A DNA stretch of 64,000 nt, taken from assembly GCF_000192435.1 (NCBI RefSeq), contig NZ_AEUD01000017.1:1-64000 (forward strand). The letters are read 5' to 3'. The stretch comes from Gordonia neofelifaecis NRRL B-59395. GTDB lineage: Bacteria > Actinomycetota > Actinomycetes > Mycobacteriales > Mycobacteriaceae. A program made the position numbers and the translations under genes. The notes under the pieces are model-generated. The model saw only the letters and a list, made by a program, of their open reading frames with translations. It was not told the origin of the DNA and made no database searches. Shown piece by piece: positions 43,812 through 52,735 of the stretch; the stretch's first letter is position 1, and the number at the start of each line of letters is the position of its first letter.

Positions 43812-44719
43812 GCGGCTCGTCGGGCGCCCGGCGAGGCCGCCAGGAAGGCCACAGCCTGGGCGGTGTCGCCGATGTCGGTCGGCTCGAAGCCGGGCTTGAA
43901 GTAGGTGACGGTGGCCAGGGCCAGCTTCGACAGCTTCGGGAACACGCCCACGCGCGAGTCGCGGAAGTACGAGCCGACGTACAAGCGGGTCTTGTCCAGC
44001 ACGGACTTGTCGGCGACGGACGGATCCTGACTGTTGATGAACCGGAAGCCGCGCGCCATGAGCCAGACCAGGAACGGGAACGCGAGGGCCATCGCACGTG
44101 CGCGGCGGAGCGGGCTGTCCGCGAAGTAGGCGGCGGCGTCGTGCGCCACGGCCCGATGCTCCACCTCTTCGGCGCCGTGCCAGGTGAACATGTCGGCCAT
44201 GGCCGTGTCCGCGCCGTTCTCGACCCAGGTGCAGTTCAACGCGAAGTCGCCGAGGATCGCCGTGTAGTGCTCGATGGCGGCGATCAGCCACAGCCGTTCG
44301 ATGAGGTGCTTCTGCTTCTGCTCCGCGGTGCCCTCGCGCGGCCCGAGCACGCTGCGGAAGATCCACTCCATTTGCTTCAGGTACCCGGTCGGATCGATTC
44401 CGTGACCGCGGAGCCAGTTCTCGACCGCACGATCGTGGACCTCGGCGTGCATGGCCTCCTGGCCGACGAAGCCGCGCATGTCGGCGGCGAGCGCCTCGTC
44501 CTTGATGAGGGGCAGCGCCTCGTTGAAGGTCTCGACGAACCACCGCTCGCCCTCGGGGAGCAGCAGGTTCAGCACGGTGATCATGTTCGACGACATCGGG
44601 TGGCCGGGAATCCAGTGCAGCGGGGTCTCCGACAGGTCGAACGCCACATTGCGTGCGTGCAGCTCGATCTTGCCGGGATCGGTGTCGACGGTGGAGTGAG
44701 TCGGCTCGGTGGTCATCAT
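43808..44719 (-). CDS. PF10118 'metal-dependent hydrolase' with di-iron carboxylate ligands
   Basis: The 303-residue helical protein belongs by motif to the PF10118 family annotated as metal-dependent hydrolase. The ligand pattern is that of a ferritin-like di-iron enzyme: Glu58 (EGERWF), Glu88-x-x-His91 (QEAMHAEVH), Glu150 (AIEHYTA) and Glu185-x-x-His188 (AEEVEHRA), spaced 30, 62 and 35 residues apart. It lies between the EphD-like gene (40 bp upstream) and the ferredoxin reductase, with which it overlaps by four bases. An O2-dependent monooxygenase or desaturase role fits better than hydrolysis; this is inference. Confidence 0.85.
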   Translation of the reverse strand: MMTTEPTHSTVDTDPGKIELHARNVAFDLSETPLHWIPGHPMSSNMITVLNLLLPEGERWFVETFNEALPLIKDEALAADMRGFVGQEAMHAEVHDRAVENWLRGHGIDPTGYLKQMEWIFRSVLGPREGTAEQKQKHLIERLWLIAAIEHYTAILGDFALNCTWVENGADTAMADMFTWHGAEEVEHRAVAHDAAAYFADSPLRRARAMALAFPFLVWLMARGFRFINSQDPSVADKSVLDKTRLYVGSYFRDSRVGVFPKLSKLALATVTYFKPGFEPTDIGDTAQAVAFLAASPGARRAA

Positions 44720-44759
44720 TGCCTCCGGTTCTAGAAGAAGGGTGCTGTACGAGAGGAGC

Positions 44760-46532
44760 TCAGTCGGCGAGCTTCTGGCGTGCGCCGATGCGCGCCGCCC
44801 ACGGGAGGAATCGGTACACGCGGTAGCCGAACTCGGCCTCCGGCGTCACCGGGACCACTGCCTTGTTCTTGCGGATGGCGGACACGATATCGCTCGCCAC
44901 GCGATCGGGAGTGAAGTTCCGCTTCGCGTAGAAGCCGTCGACCTTCTTCCGGGTCGCCGCCTCGTCCGCAGCGCCCGCGAACTCGGTGCTGGCGGTGATG
45001 TTGGTGTGGACGATGCCCGGGCAGATCGCGGTGACACCGATCCGGTGCTCGGCGAGCTCGGCGCGCAGCGCCTCGGAGAACATCAGCACGCCGGCCTTGC
45101 TGGCCGAGTAGAGGCCGAGGTCGCGCGAGAGCGTGAAGGCCGCAGCGGACGCCAGATTCACGATCTGGCCGCCGGTGCCGCGCTCGACCATCTGCTTGCC
45201 GAAGGCCCGGCTGCCGCTGATGACCCCGCGCAGGTTGATGGCGAGGAGGCGGTCCACCTGCTCGTCGGACGCGGCGAGCGCCGACCCGGCGACCGCGATG
45301 CCCGCGTTGTTGATGACGATGTCGGCGACGCCGTGCGCATCGCGGACTTCGTCGGCGAAGCGGGTCACCGCCGTGGTGTCCGAGACGTCGAGGCGGTACG
45401 CGGTCGCCGGTACTCCCTTGGCCTTGCACTCGATCGCCGTCTCTTCGACCGTCTCGAGGTCGATGTCGGCGAGGACCAGCTCGGCGCCGAGGTCGGCGAG
45501 CGCGTACGCGGTCTCGCGGCCGATGCCGCTGCCCGCGCCGGTGATGACCGCGAGCTTGCCGATCAGCTCCGGCGCGGGGCCGGTCACGCGCGCGCGGTCG
45601 ATGGTGTTCGGCGCGCTCGACGATCCGGTCGCGATCTTCTCGATGAACTCGATCGCGGTCGCGGCGAGGTAGTCGGGGTTGGTGTACGGGAGCCAGTGGC
45701 CGGTGGTGCTGCGCTTGCGCCACAGCCGTTCGGCGTGGGTGTGCGTGCGCTCGTAGATGGCGGGGCGCAGGGCGATGTCGCGGTCGTTCACGATCTCCAG
45801 AACCGGCACGCGCGTCGGACGCGGGTTCGGCCGGGCCAGCTTGCCGCGGATGTTGGCGCGGTACAGCTTGAGGCCGCTGATCATGTCCTCACGCAGCGTG
45901 GGACCGAACCGGGCGTTCTCGCGCGGGGTGCCCTCGATGAAGTGCAGGAACTCGGTCCAGACGCGATCGGAGCCGAACGCGCGGAAGAACGCGTCGGACG
46001 CGCCGGGAACCTGGAAGAACGCGGTGTACGCGGACGAGGCGACCTGCGAGAGCGCCTGGCCGACGTTGCTCGGGGTCGGGCGGGCCATCTTGCCGCGGGC
46101 CCACTCGCCGAGGAAGTCGAGGTTCGGTCCGGACACGGAGGTGAACGACGCGATCGCGTCCTCCGCGCCGGGGGTGGTGACGGTCTCCCAGGCCTGGACC
46201 GAGCCCCAGTCGTGAGCGACGATGTGCGTCTTGCCGTCGGGGCTCACCGCGCGGCACACCGCGAACATGTCCTCGGCGAGAGCGTCGAGTCGGTACGCCG
46301 GAACGTCCGACGGCCGGCTGCTGTCGCCGAACCCGCGCGTGTCGTAGGCGTACACGCGGAAATGCTCCGCCAGCTGCGGTGCCACGAGATCCCACAGGTG
46401 GTGGGTGTCGGGCCAGCCGTGAACCAGCAGGACGACCGGCTTGTCCGGTGTCGTCTCGCCAGGTGTGCCGTACGAGAACGTCGCGAGATCGATGTCGCCG
46501 TTGGCGACGTCGAAGCGGTGCCAATCGGCCAT
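44760..46532 (-). CDS. ephD: EphD-like fusion: alpha/beta (epoxide) hydrolase plus short-chain dehydrogenase
   Basis: The 590-residue protein fuses two enzymes. Residues 1-300 form an epoxide-hydrolase-type alpha/beta hydrolase with oxyanion motif HGWP (38-41), nucleophile Asp108 (VAHDWGS) and base His279 (GHW). Residues 320-590 form an SDR with TGAGSGIG (331-338), NNAG (408-411), Ser462 and Tyr475-x3-Lys479. Length and order match mycobacterial EphD (592 residues), which acts on oxidised mycolic acids. The start MADWHRF follows AGGGAGACGCAC. It is the first gene of the apparent three-gene operon with the di-iron protein and reductase. Confidence 0.9.
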   Translation of the reverse strand: MADWHRFDVANGDIDLATFSYGTPGETTPDKPVVLLVHGWPDTHHLWDLVAPQLAEHFRVYAYDTRGFGDSSRPSDVPAYRLDALAEDMFAVCRAVSPDGKTHIVAHDWGSVQAWETVTTPGAEDAIASFTSVSGPNLDFLGEWARGKMARPTPSNVGQALSQVASSAYTAFFQVPGASDAFFRAFGSDRVWTEFLHFIEGTPRENARFGPTLREDMISGLKLYRANIRGKLARPNPRPTRVPVLEIVNDRDIALRPAIYERTHTHAERLWRKRSTTGHWLPYTNPDYLAATAIEFIEKIATGSSSAPNTIDRARVTGPAPELIGKLAVITGAGSGIGRETAYALADLGAELVLADIDLETVEETAIECKAKGVPATAYRLDVSDTTAVTRFADEVRDAHGVADIVINNAGIAVAGSALAASDEQVDRLLAINLRGVISGSRAFGKQMVERGTGGQIVNLASAAAFTLSRDLGLYSASKAGVLMFSEALRAELAEHRIGVTAICPGIVHTNITASTEFAGAADEAATRKKVDGFYAKRNFTPDRVASDIVSAIRKNKAVVPVTPEAEFGYRVYRFLPWAARIGARQKLAD

Positions 46533-46585
46533 GTGCGTCTCCCTGATCCGTGGATTCAAGTAGACGTTACCACCGGTCACAAGCA

Positions 46586-46607
46586 ACTGCTAGCTGTTGT
46601 TAGCAGT
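46586..46607. promoter_or_regulatory. Inverted repeat upstream of the EphD-like operon
   Basis: ACTGCTA and TAGCAGT form perfect 7-bp arms around GCTGTTGT, nested in a wider CAACTGCTAGCTGTTG dyad. It is 54 bp before the ATG, within the 99 bp separating this operon from the aminotransferase gene. Size and position suit a TetR- or GntR-type operator; the regulator is not identified. Confidence 0.45.
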
Positions 46608-46631
46608 GGGGGCGGAGGGGGTGCGGGACCG

Positions 46632-47885
46632 CTACTGCCGGTAGGACGACAGGAAGTTGCCGATGCGGTCGATGGCCTCGGAGAGGTCCTGGGCCCAGGG
46701 GAGGGTGACGATCCGGAAGTGGTTCGTGTCAGGGAGATTGAAGCCCGAACCCTGGACCACGAGGATCTTCTCCTGCAGCAGCAGGTCCTGGACGAACTGC
46801 TCGTCGTCGTGGATCTCGTGGACCTCGGGATCGAGACGGGGGAACGCGTAGAGGGCGCCCATCGGCTTCACACAGCTGACGCCGGGGATCTCGTTCAGCT
46901 TCTCCCAGGTGACGTTGCGCTGCTCGAACAGTCGGCCGCCGGGAGCGGTGAGGGCGTCGATGCTCTGGTAGCCGCCGAGAGCGACCTGGATCGCGTGCTG
47001 AGCGGGCACGTTGGCGCAGAGGCGAGTGGACGCCAGGATGTTCATTCCCTCGATGAAGCCCTTGGCGTGATCCTTGGGGCCGGTGCGGACCACCCAGCCC
47101 GCGCGGTAACCGCAGACGCGGTATGCCTTCGACAGTCCGTTGAACGTGAGGACCAGCAGGTCGGGGGCCAGTGATGCGATGTTGATGTGCTCGGCGTCGT
47201 CGTAGAGGATCTTGTCGTAGATCTCGTCGGCCAGGATGAGCAGGGAATGCCTGCGGGCCAGGTCGACGAGGCCCTCGAGGACTTCGCGCGAGTAGACGGC
47301 GCCGGTCGGGTTGTTCGGGTTGATCACGACGATCGCCTTGGTGTTCGGCGTGATCTTGGACTCGATGTCCTCGATGTCGGGGTTCCAGCCGTTGTCCTCG
47401 TCGCACTTGTAATGCACCGGGGTGCCGCCGGACAGGGCTGTCATGGCCGTCCACAGCGGGTAGTCGGGCGCCGGGATGAGGACCTCGTCGCCGTTGTTGA
47501 GGAGCGCCTGCATGGTCATGGTGATGAGCTCGGATACGCCGTTGCCGAGCAGGACGTCGTCGACGTCGAAGTACGGGAAGTCCTCGATGGTCTCGTAGCG
47601 CGTGACCACCGCGCGCCGGGCCGACAGCACGCCGGCCGACTCCGAGTAGCCCTGGGAGAAGGGCAGGGCGTGGATCATGTCGCGCATGATCACGTCGGGC
47701 GCCTCGAACCCGAACAGCGCCGGGTTGCCGATGTTGAGCTTCATGATCCGGTGTCCTTCGGACTCCAGGCGCGACGCGTGCTCGTGCACCGGTCCGCGGA
47801 TCTCGTAGCAGACGTTCTGCAGCTTCTCGGACTGCTCCAGGGGGCGCAGATTGAGGTTCTGGTGCGACACATGGGGGCGGCTCAT
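46632..47885 (-). CDS. Pyridoxal-phosphate aminotransferase (AlaA/AspC-like, alanine-type)
   Basis: The 417-residue fold-type I aminotransferase resembles mycobacterial AspC (Rv0337c) and E. coli AlaA. Motifs are LNIGNPALFGFEAPD, LGNGVSELI, PAPDYPLWTA, INPNNPTGAVYS, ADEIYDKILYD, the PLP lysine in FNGLSKAYRVCGYRAGW, and HFRIVTLP with the carboxylate-binding Arg. It probably interconverts alanine and pyruvate with glutamate. The start MSRPHVSHQNL gives a normal family length. It is a single gene, divergent from exonuclease III. Confidence 0.92.
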   Translation of the reverse strand: MSRPHVSHQNLNLRPLEQSEKLQNVCYEIRGPVHEHASRLESEGHRIMKLNIGNPALFGFEAPDVIMRDMIHALPFSQGYSESAGVLSARRAVVTRYETIEDFPYFDVDDVLLGNGVSELITMTMQALLNNGDEVLIPAPDYPLWTAMTALSGGTPVHYKCDEDNGWNPDIEDIESKITPNTKAIVVINPNNPTGAVYSREVLEGLVDLARRHSLLILADEIYDKILYDDAEHINIASLAPDLLVLTFNGLSKAYRVCGYRAGWVVRTGPKDHAKGFIEGMNILASTRLCANVPAQHAIQVALGGYQSIDALTAPGGRLFEQRNVTWEKLNEIPGVSCVKPMGALYAFPRLDPEVHEIHDDEQFVQDLLLQEKILVVQGSGFNLPDTNHFRIVTLPWAQDLSEAIDRIGNFLSSYRQ

Positions 47886-47975
47886 GGACTCATTCTGTCA
47901 GCCCGGGGCAACTGAATTGAACTCTGCGCCGGGGCGACCCGCTGCGCGACGGGAGTCCTCGGGCATTCTGGGCGG

Positions 47976-48851
47976 GTGGGATCAGAGCAGCTGACGGTCG
48001 TCTCGTTCAACGTCAACGGCATCCGTGCCGCCCGTCGGCGGGGCTTCGACTCCTGGCTCGCCGAGCGGTCGCCGGACGTCGTCGGTCTCCAGGAACTTCG
48101 CTGCCCGCCCGAAGAAGTCGGCGAATTCGACGGCTACACAGCATCTTTCGACACCGGGTCGATCCCCGGGCGCAACGGTGTGGCCATCCTGACGAAGTCG
48201 CCTCCGACCGCGGTGCGCACGTGGGTCACTGATCCGCCGAAGGCGCGCGGCCTGCGCGAGTACGCCTCGCACGGTCGCTACATCGAGGTGGACCTGAGTG
48301 ACGAACCCGTCACCGTGGCCTGCCTCTATCTGCCGAAGGGCGGTCTGCCCGCGGACCTTCAGCGTCCCGGCAACATCCGGGAGAAGCCCGACGGCGGCGC
48401 CAAACACCTGCGGAAGATGACCTTCCTGTCGGGATTCGCCCGCGAGCTCGATCGCAACCGGCTCGCCGCCCGTCGCGCGGGACGCGAGTTCCTGCTGATC
48501 GGCGACCTGAACATCGCGCACCTGGAGCACGACGTCACCAATTGGCGTCCGGCGCGCAAGATGGAGGGCTTCCTGCCGATGGAGCGGGAGTGGCTGGGCG
48601 AGCAGCTGTCGCCGCGGCGTCTGATCGACGTCGTCCGCGTCCTGCACGGCGACCGCCCCGGCCCGCTCACCTGGTGGAGCTGGGCCGGGGAGTCGTTCAC
48701 CAAGGACGTCGGCTGGCGGATCGACCACCAGCTCGCCTCGCCCGGACTGGCCGCCCGGGCGCGCTGGACAGAGGTCGACAAGGAGCCGTCGCCCGACGTG
48801 CGGCTGTCCGACCACGCGCCGCTGGTCGTCGGATACGACCGCGCCGGGTGA
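47976..48851 (+). CDS. xthA: Exodeoxyribonuclease III (AP endonuclease, XthA family)
   Basis: The 291-residue enzyme belongs to the exonuclease-endonuclease-phosphatase fold. Catalytic blocks are SFNVNGIRAA, VVGLQELRCP (metal Glu), VACLYLPKGG, LIGDLNIAHLEHD, DVGWRIDHQLAS and SDHAPLVVGY. It removes 3' blocking groups and cuts abasic sites, complementing the endonuclease IV at the other end of the window. The GTG start gives MGSEQLTVVSF; no better start is present. It converges with the acyl-CoA synthetase gene, leaving six bp between the ends. Confidence 0.94.
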   Translation: MGSEQLTVVSFNVNGIRAARRRGFDSWLAERSPDVVGLQELRCPPEEVGEFDGYTASFDTGSIPGRNGVAILTKSPPTAVRTWVTDPPKARGLREYASHGRYIEVDLSDEPVTVACLYLPKGGLPADLQRPGNIREKPDGGAKHLRKMTFLSGFARELDRNRLAARRAGREFLLIGDLNIAHLEHDVTNWRPARKMEGFLPMEREWLGEQLSPRRLIDVVRVLHGDRPGPLTWWSWAGESFTKDVGWRIDHQLASPGLAARARWTEVDKEPSPDVRLSDHAPLVVGYDRAG

Positions 48852-48857
48852 CCGTCG

Positions 48858-50456
48858 TCAGTGGGCGGCCGCGACGCCCTCGTGCGCGACGCGGAGGTTC
48901 TTCTTGAGGATCTTGCCGGACGGGTTCTTCGGCAGCGCGTCGGCGAAGATCACGTACTTGGGCCGCTTGTAGCCGGCGAGGACGCCCTCGACATGCGCGT
49001 TCACCTGCGCCTCGGTGAGGACGACGCCGTCCTTCGGTACGACGACCGCGGCCACCGCCTCGATCCACTTCGGATGCGGGACACCGAACACCGCGACCTC
49101 GGCGACGCCGTCGAGCAGGTAGATCGCCTCCTCGACCTCACGGGAGGCGACGTTCTCGCCGCCGGTCTTGATCATGTCCTTCTTGCGGTCGACCACCGAC
49201 AGATATCCGTCCTCGTCGATGATGCCGAGGTCGCCCGAGTGGAACCAGCCGTTCCGGAACGCCGCGGCGGTCTTCTCCTCGTCGTTGTAGTACCCCAGGC
49301 AGGCGTGCGGGCTGCGGTGGACGATCTCGCCGACCTCGCCGACGGGAACCGGGTTGTCCTCGTCGTCGACGACGATCGTCTCGACGTTGAGCGAGGCCCG
49401 GCCCGCCGAGCCCGCGCGGTCGAGCTGCTCGTGCGGCTGCAGAATCGTCGCCAGCGGCGACATCTCCGTCTGTCCGTAGAAGTTCCACAGCTGGACGTCG
49501 GGGAGTCGGCGGCTCATCTCGCGAAGCACCTCCACCGGCATCGCCGAGGCGCCGTAGTAGCCCTTGCGGAGCGACGAGAGGTCGCGGGTCTCGAAGTCGG
49601 GGTGACGCAGCAGCGCGATCCACACCGTCGGCGGGCAGAACAGCTTCGTCGCCCGGTGCTTCTCGACGGCCGCCAGGAGCGCCGCGGGGTCGGGGCCGGG
49701 CAGGATGATGCTCGTCGCGCCGAGGTAGACGTCCACCGACAGCATGCAGTCGAGCTGTGCGCAGTGGTACAGCGGCAGCGAGTGCACCTCGATGTCGTCG
49801 GCGGTCATACCGCCGTCGATGATGCACGACGAGTACTGGGACACCAGGGATTTCGACGACAGCAGGACGCCCTTGGGCCGTGATTCGGTGCCCGAGGTGA
49901 ACATCATGCGCAGCGGGTCGTCGTCACCGACCGCCACCTGCGGCGGCGTCGCGTCGTCGTGGGCGATCCAACTGGCGACGTCCTCCCAGCCGTCGACGGC
50001 ACCGCCGCCGAGACCGATGGTTGCGCGGACCACGTCGCCGCGCGACGACGCGTCGATCGCGGCACCGACGGTTGCCGCGAGAGAGTCCTCCGCGATGACG
50101 ACGCTCGAGCCGGAGTGGTCGAGGATGAACGCGATCTCGTCGGAGCCGAGGCCGAAGTTGATCGGCACCAGAATCGCCCCGAGGCGGGCGGCGGCGAAGT
50201 TCACGACGGCGAACTGCCAGCAATTGTGACTGATCAGCGCCAGCCGGTCGCCTTTGATGAGTCCTCGTTCGGTGAGGGCATTGGCGCAGCGATTGACCGC
50301 GTCGTCGAACTCGGCGAAGGTCAGCGAGAGGTCTCCGTCGATGATCGCGGTCTTGTCCGGCGAGCGGAGTGCGGTCCGGCGCAGCAGGTCGCCGATGGTG
50401 TAGGAGCGGGCGATGGCGATCGCCGCGGTGGTCTCGTCGGTGAAACCGGTGGTCAA
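48858..50456 (-). CDS. Acyl-CoA synthetase / AMP-binding enzyme (FadD-like)
   Basis: The 532-residue ANL-superfamily enzyme activates a carboxylic acid as acyl-AMP and then acyl-CoA. Core motifs are the P-loop MMFTSGTESRPKGVLLSS, LYHCAQLD, NFYGQTEMSPLAT, GWFHSGDLGIIDEDGY, VDRKKDMIKTGGENV and the catalytic Lys in LPKNPSGKILKKNL. The fatty or aromatic acid used is unknown. A perfect palindrome lies 18 bp upstream of the start and probably controls it. It is read alone, with the Cdc48-like gene upstream ending 80 bp away. Confidence 0.92.
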   Translation of the reverse strand: MTTGFTDETTAAIAIARSYTIGDLLRRTALRSPDKTAIIDGDLSLTFAEFDDAVNRCANALTERGLIKGDRLALISHNCWQFAVVNFAAARLGAILVPINFGLGSDEIAFILDHSGSSVVIAEDSLAATVGAAIDASSRGDVVRATIGLGGGAVDGWEDVASWIAHDDATPPQVAVGDDDPLRMMFTSGTESRPKGVLLSSKSLVSQYSSCIIDGGMTADDIEVHSLPLYHCAQLDCMLSVDVYLGATSIILPGPDPAALLAAVEKHRATKLFCPPTVWIALLRHPDFETRDLSSLRKGYYGASAMPVEVLREMSRRLPDVQLWNFYGQTEMSPLATILQPHEQLDRAGSAGRASLNVETIVVDDEDNPVPVGEVGEIVHRSPHACLGYYNDEEKTAAAFRNGWFHSGDLGIIDEDGYLSVVDRKKDMIKTGGENVASREVEEAIYLLDGVAEVAVFGVPHPKWIEAVAAVVVPKDGVVLTEAQVNAHVEGVLAGYKRPKYVIFADALPKNPSGKILKKNLRVAHEGVAAAH

Positions 50457-50474
50457 GGGGGCTCCTTCGGCGCA

Positions 50475-50498
50475 AATTACTAGGGATTCCTAGTAATT
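50475..50498. promoter_or_regulatory. Perfect 10-bp-arm palindrome at the acyl-CoA synthetase promoter
   Basis: AATTACTAGG and CCTAGTAATT are exact inverted copies around GATT, forming a 24-bp AT-rich operator-like element in GC-rich DNA. It begins 18 bp before the ATG, so a bound repressor would block transcription or the transcript start. The form is typical of TetR-family operators that control fatty-acid genes. No TetR gene is adjacent; the regulator is presumably encoded elsewhere. Confidence 0.7.
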
Positions 50499-50537
50499 GT
50501 GGCCGATCGGGAGCGCCGCGTCAGGCGATTGGGCGTC

Positions 50538-52733
50538 CTACTCGGCGACGCTCGACCGTCGGTCCGCGTACGCCGCCAACTCGGCGACCTGTGCGGGGTC
50601 CAGGGACGGTCGCACCGACGCTCGGGCGGTCGCGACATCGTCGGCGGTGACGGTGGCCGCGTCGATGTCGCGGCGCATCGCGGCCAAGGCGGCCTCGCGT
50701 AGCAGCGCCGAACAGTCGGCGGCCGAGTAGCCGTCGAGCTCTGCGGCGAGCGCGGTCAGGTCGACCCCCGACAGCGGGACGTCGCGCCCCGCCGCGCGCA
50801 GGATCTCGGCGCGCGCGTCGGCGTCGGGCGGCGGCACGAACACCAGACGTTCCAGCCGGCCCGGTCGCAGCAGTGCGGGGTCGATCAAGTCGGGACGGTT
50901 GGTCGCGCCCAGCACGACGACGTCCGTGAGCGGCTCAGCGCCGTCGAGTTCGGTCAGCAGAGCCGCCACCACACGGTCGGCCACCCCGGAGTCGGTGGCG
51001 CCGCCTCGGCGCGGAGCCAGCGCATCCACCTCGTCGAGGAAGACCAACGACGGTGCGCTCTCGCGGGCGCGGGCGAACAGATCGCGCACCGCGCGTTCGG
51101 ACGAGCCGACCCACTTGTCGAGGAGTTCGGCGCCCTTGACGCTGTGCACCGACAGTCTCCCGGACGCCGCGAGCGCCCGGACCACGAAGGTCTTGCCGCA
51201 GCCGGGCGGGCCGTAGAGCAGGACGCCGCGCGGCGGTTCGACGCCGAGCCGGGTGAACGTGTCCGGGTGCTGTAGCGGCCACAGCACCGCCTCGGTGAGG
51301 GCCTGACGTGTTTCGACCATGTCGCCGACGTCGTCGAGCGTGATGGATCCGAGTGCGACGTCGGGGGACTCGAGGCGGGACGCCGGCCGGATCACGCCGA
51401 GTGCCTCTTCGAGGTCGGCGGTTCGCAGGGCCGCGGGGGCGTCGTCGCGGGTGGCCCGAGCAGCGGCTCGGAGCGCGGCATCGCGAGTCAGGGCGGCGAG
51501 GTCGGCGGCGACGAAGCCGGGCGTGCGGGCGGCGACGGTGTCGAGATCGAGCCGGCCGTCGGTCGGGACCTCGGACAGGATCGCGCCGAGGAGTCTGGCT
51601 CGCTGGCCGGCGTCCGGCAGCCCGATCGTCAACTCGCGATCGCACAGATCCGGCTCGCGGACGCGCGGATCCAGGCCGGAGGCGTCGGAGGTGGTGGCGA
51701 TCAACGCGACGGCGCCGTCGGCGATCGCCTCGCGGAGGTCGTGCAGGATGAGCGCCGACACCGGATCCGCCTCGGCGGGCAGCAGCTTGTCGACGTCGGT
51801 GATGAGGAGGACGCCGCCCTTCGACAGCCCGTCCAGCGCGGATCGCACCGCCGCACGACGCGCCTCGGCGACCAGGGCACCCGTCGACGGACCGTCGACC
51901 TCGGCGAGCGGTCGCTCGCCGCACACCGATCGCACGACCGTCGCCTTGCCGACCCCGGTCGGGCCGGACACGAGCACGCCGAGACGAGGCTGCGCACCGA
52001 GGGCGCGCAGCACGTCGGGGTTGTCGAGGGTCACGGTCAGCCACTCGGTGAGCCGGGCGACCTGCGCGTCGACGCCGACCAGTTCGGAGACCGGCCGCGC
52101 CGTGGTCGGAGCGGCGGCCGGACTCTGCGGCGGAGTGCGAGAGGCGTCGGGGCCGGTCGCAGCAATCGGCGCGTCGGAGCCGTCGTCCCACAGCACCGCG
52201 GTGTTGGTCTGCACACTGACCGGCCCGTCCGGCGCGGTCCCGGTAACGGTGAGCAGTTCGTTGGTCCAGGTGATGCCGACCGACCGCGCCAGCGACGCGG
52301 TCGCGTGAGCGGCGGTGAGTTCGGGACCCAGGTCGCGGGGGAGGAGTGAGACGGTGTCGCCGATGGTGACGACCTTCCCGAGCAGCGCTCGCCGGAGCGT
52401 CGTCTCAGAGACCGAGCCGTTGGTGAGCCGTGAGCCGCGGACGCGCACCCGGGCGGCGCCGTGCACGACCACCGGCGCCACCGCGACCGCGGCGTCCTCC
52501 CGGACGCCGAGATTGGTGAAGGTGAGGTCGTCCAGCAGGATCAGCCCGGTGGGGGACCCCGGCGGTGCGGCGGCGACCACCGCGGAGGTGACGCGCGCGC
52601 CGGTCAGCGAGACGGCGTCCCACTCGCGGAGCGAGAGCGCGGCGAGCACCTCGGGGTGGACGCGGACGATGCCGCGACGGGAATCGGACGCCGCGGTGTT
52701 CAGACGCGCGGTGAGTGTCAGCGTCGCGGACAC
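50538..52733 (-). CDS. Cdc48/VCP-like double AAA ATPase
   Basis: The 731-residue protein has an N-terminal Cdc48-like substrate domain (about 1-190) and two AAA modules. The first has Walker A GPTGVGKATVV and a Walker B reading LLITDVDKLL, without the usual Glu; the second has GPPGCGKTFVV, LVFLDEVDALAPRRGG and the arginine-finger region DPALLRPGRLERLVF, all intact. Only the second ring is therefore likely to hydrolyse ATP efficiently. It matches mycobacterial Rv0435c and, as there, lies downstream of psd-pssA. The GTG start lies two bp after the pssA stop. Confidence 0.9.
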   Translation of the reverse strand: MSATLTLTARLNTAASDSRRGIVRVHPEVLAALSLREWDAVSLTGARVTSAVVAAAPPGSPTGLILLDDLTFTNLGVREDAAVAVAPVVVHGAARVRVRGSRLTNGSVSETTLRRALLGKVVTIGDTVSLLPRDLGPELTAAHATASLARSVGITWTNELLTVTGTAPDGPVSVQTNTAVLWDDGSDAPIAATGPDASRTPPQSPAAAPTTARPVSELVGVDAQVARLTEWLTVTLDNPDVLRALGAQPRLGVLVSGPTGVGKATVVRSVCGERPLAEVDGPSTGALVAEARRAAVRSALDGLSKGGVLLITDVDKLLPAEADPVSALILHDLREAIADGAVALIATTSDASGLDPRVREPDLCDRELTIGLPDAGQRARLLGAILSEVPTDGRLDLDTVAARTPGFVAADLAALTRDAALRAAARATRDDAPAALRTADLEEALGVIRPASRLESPDVALGSITLDDVGDMVETRQALTEAVLWPLQHPDTFTRLGVEPPRGVLLYGPPGCGKTFVVRALAASGRLSVHSVKGAELLDKWVGSSERAVRDLFARARESAPSLVFLDEVDALAPRRGGATDSGVADRVVAALLTELDGAEPLTDVVVLGATNRPDLIDPALLRPGRLERLVFVPPPDADARAEILRAAGRDVPLSGVDLTALAAELDGYSAADCSALLREAALAAMRRDIDAATVTADDVATARASVRPSLDPAQVAELAAYADRRSSVAE

Positions 52734-52735
52734 GG

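Noticed and set aside
43812-44543. N-terminal extension of the PDR-type reductase
   Set aside because: It reads the PF10118 gene out of frame; the ATGA overlap gives a natural start for the reductase.
44709-47174. 821-codon plus-strand frame
   Set aside because: Antisense to the EphD-like gene and the aminotransferase; no recognisable domain, biased Val/Gly/Asp/Arg composition.
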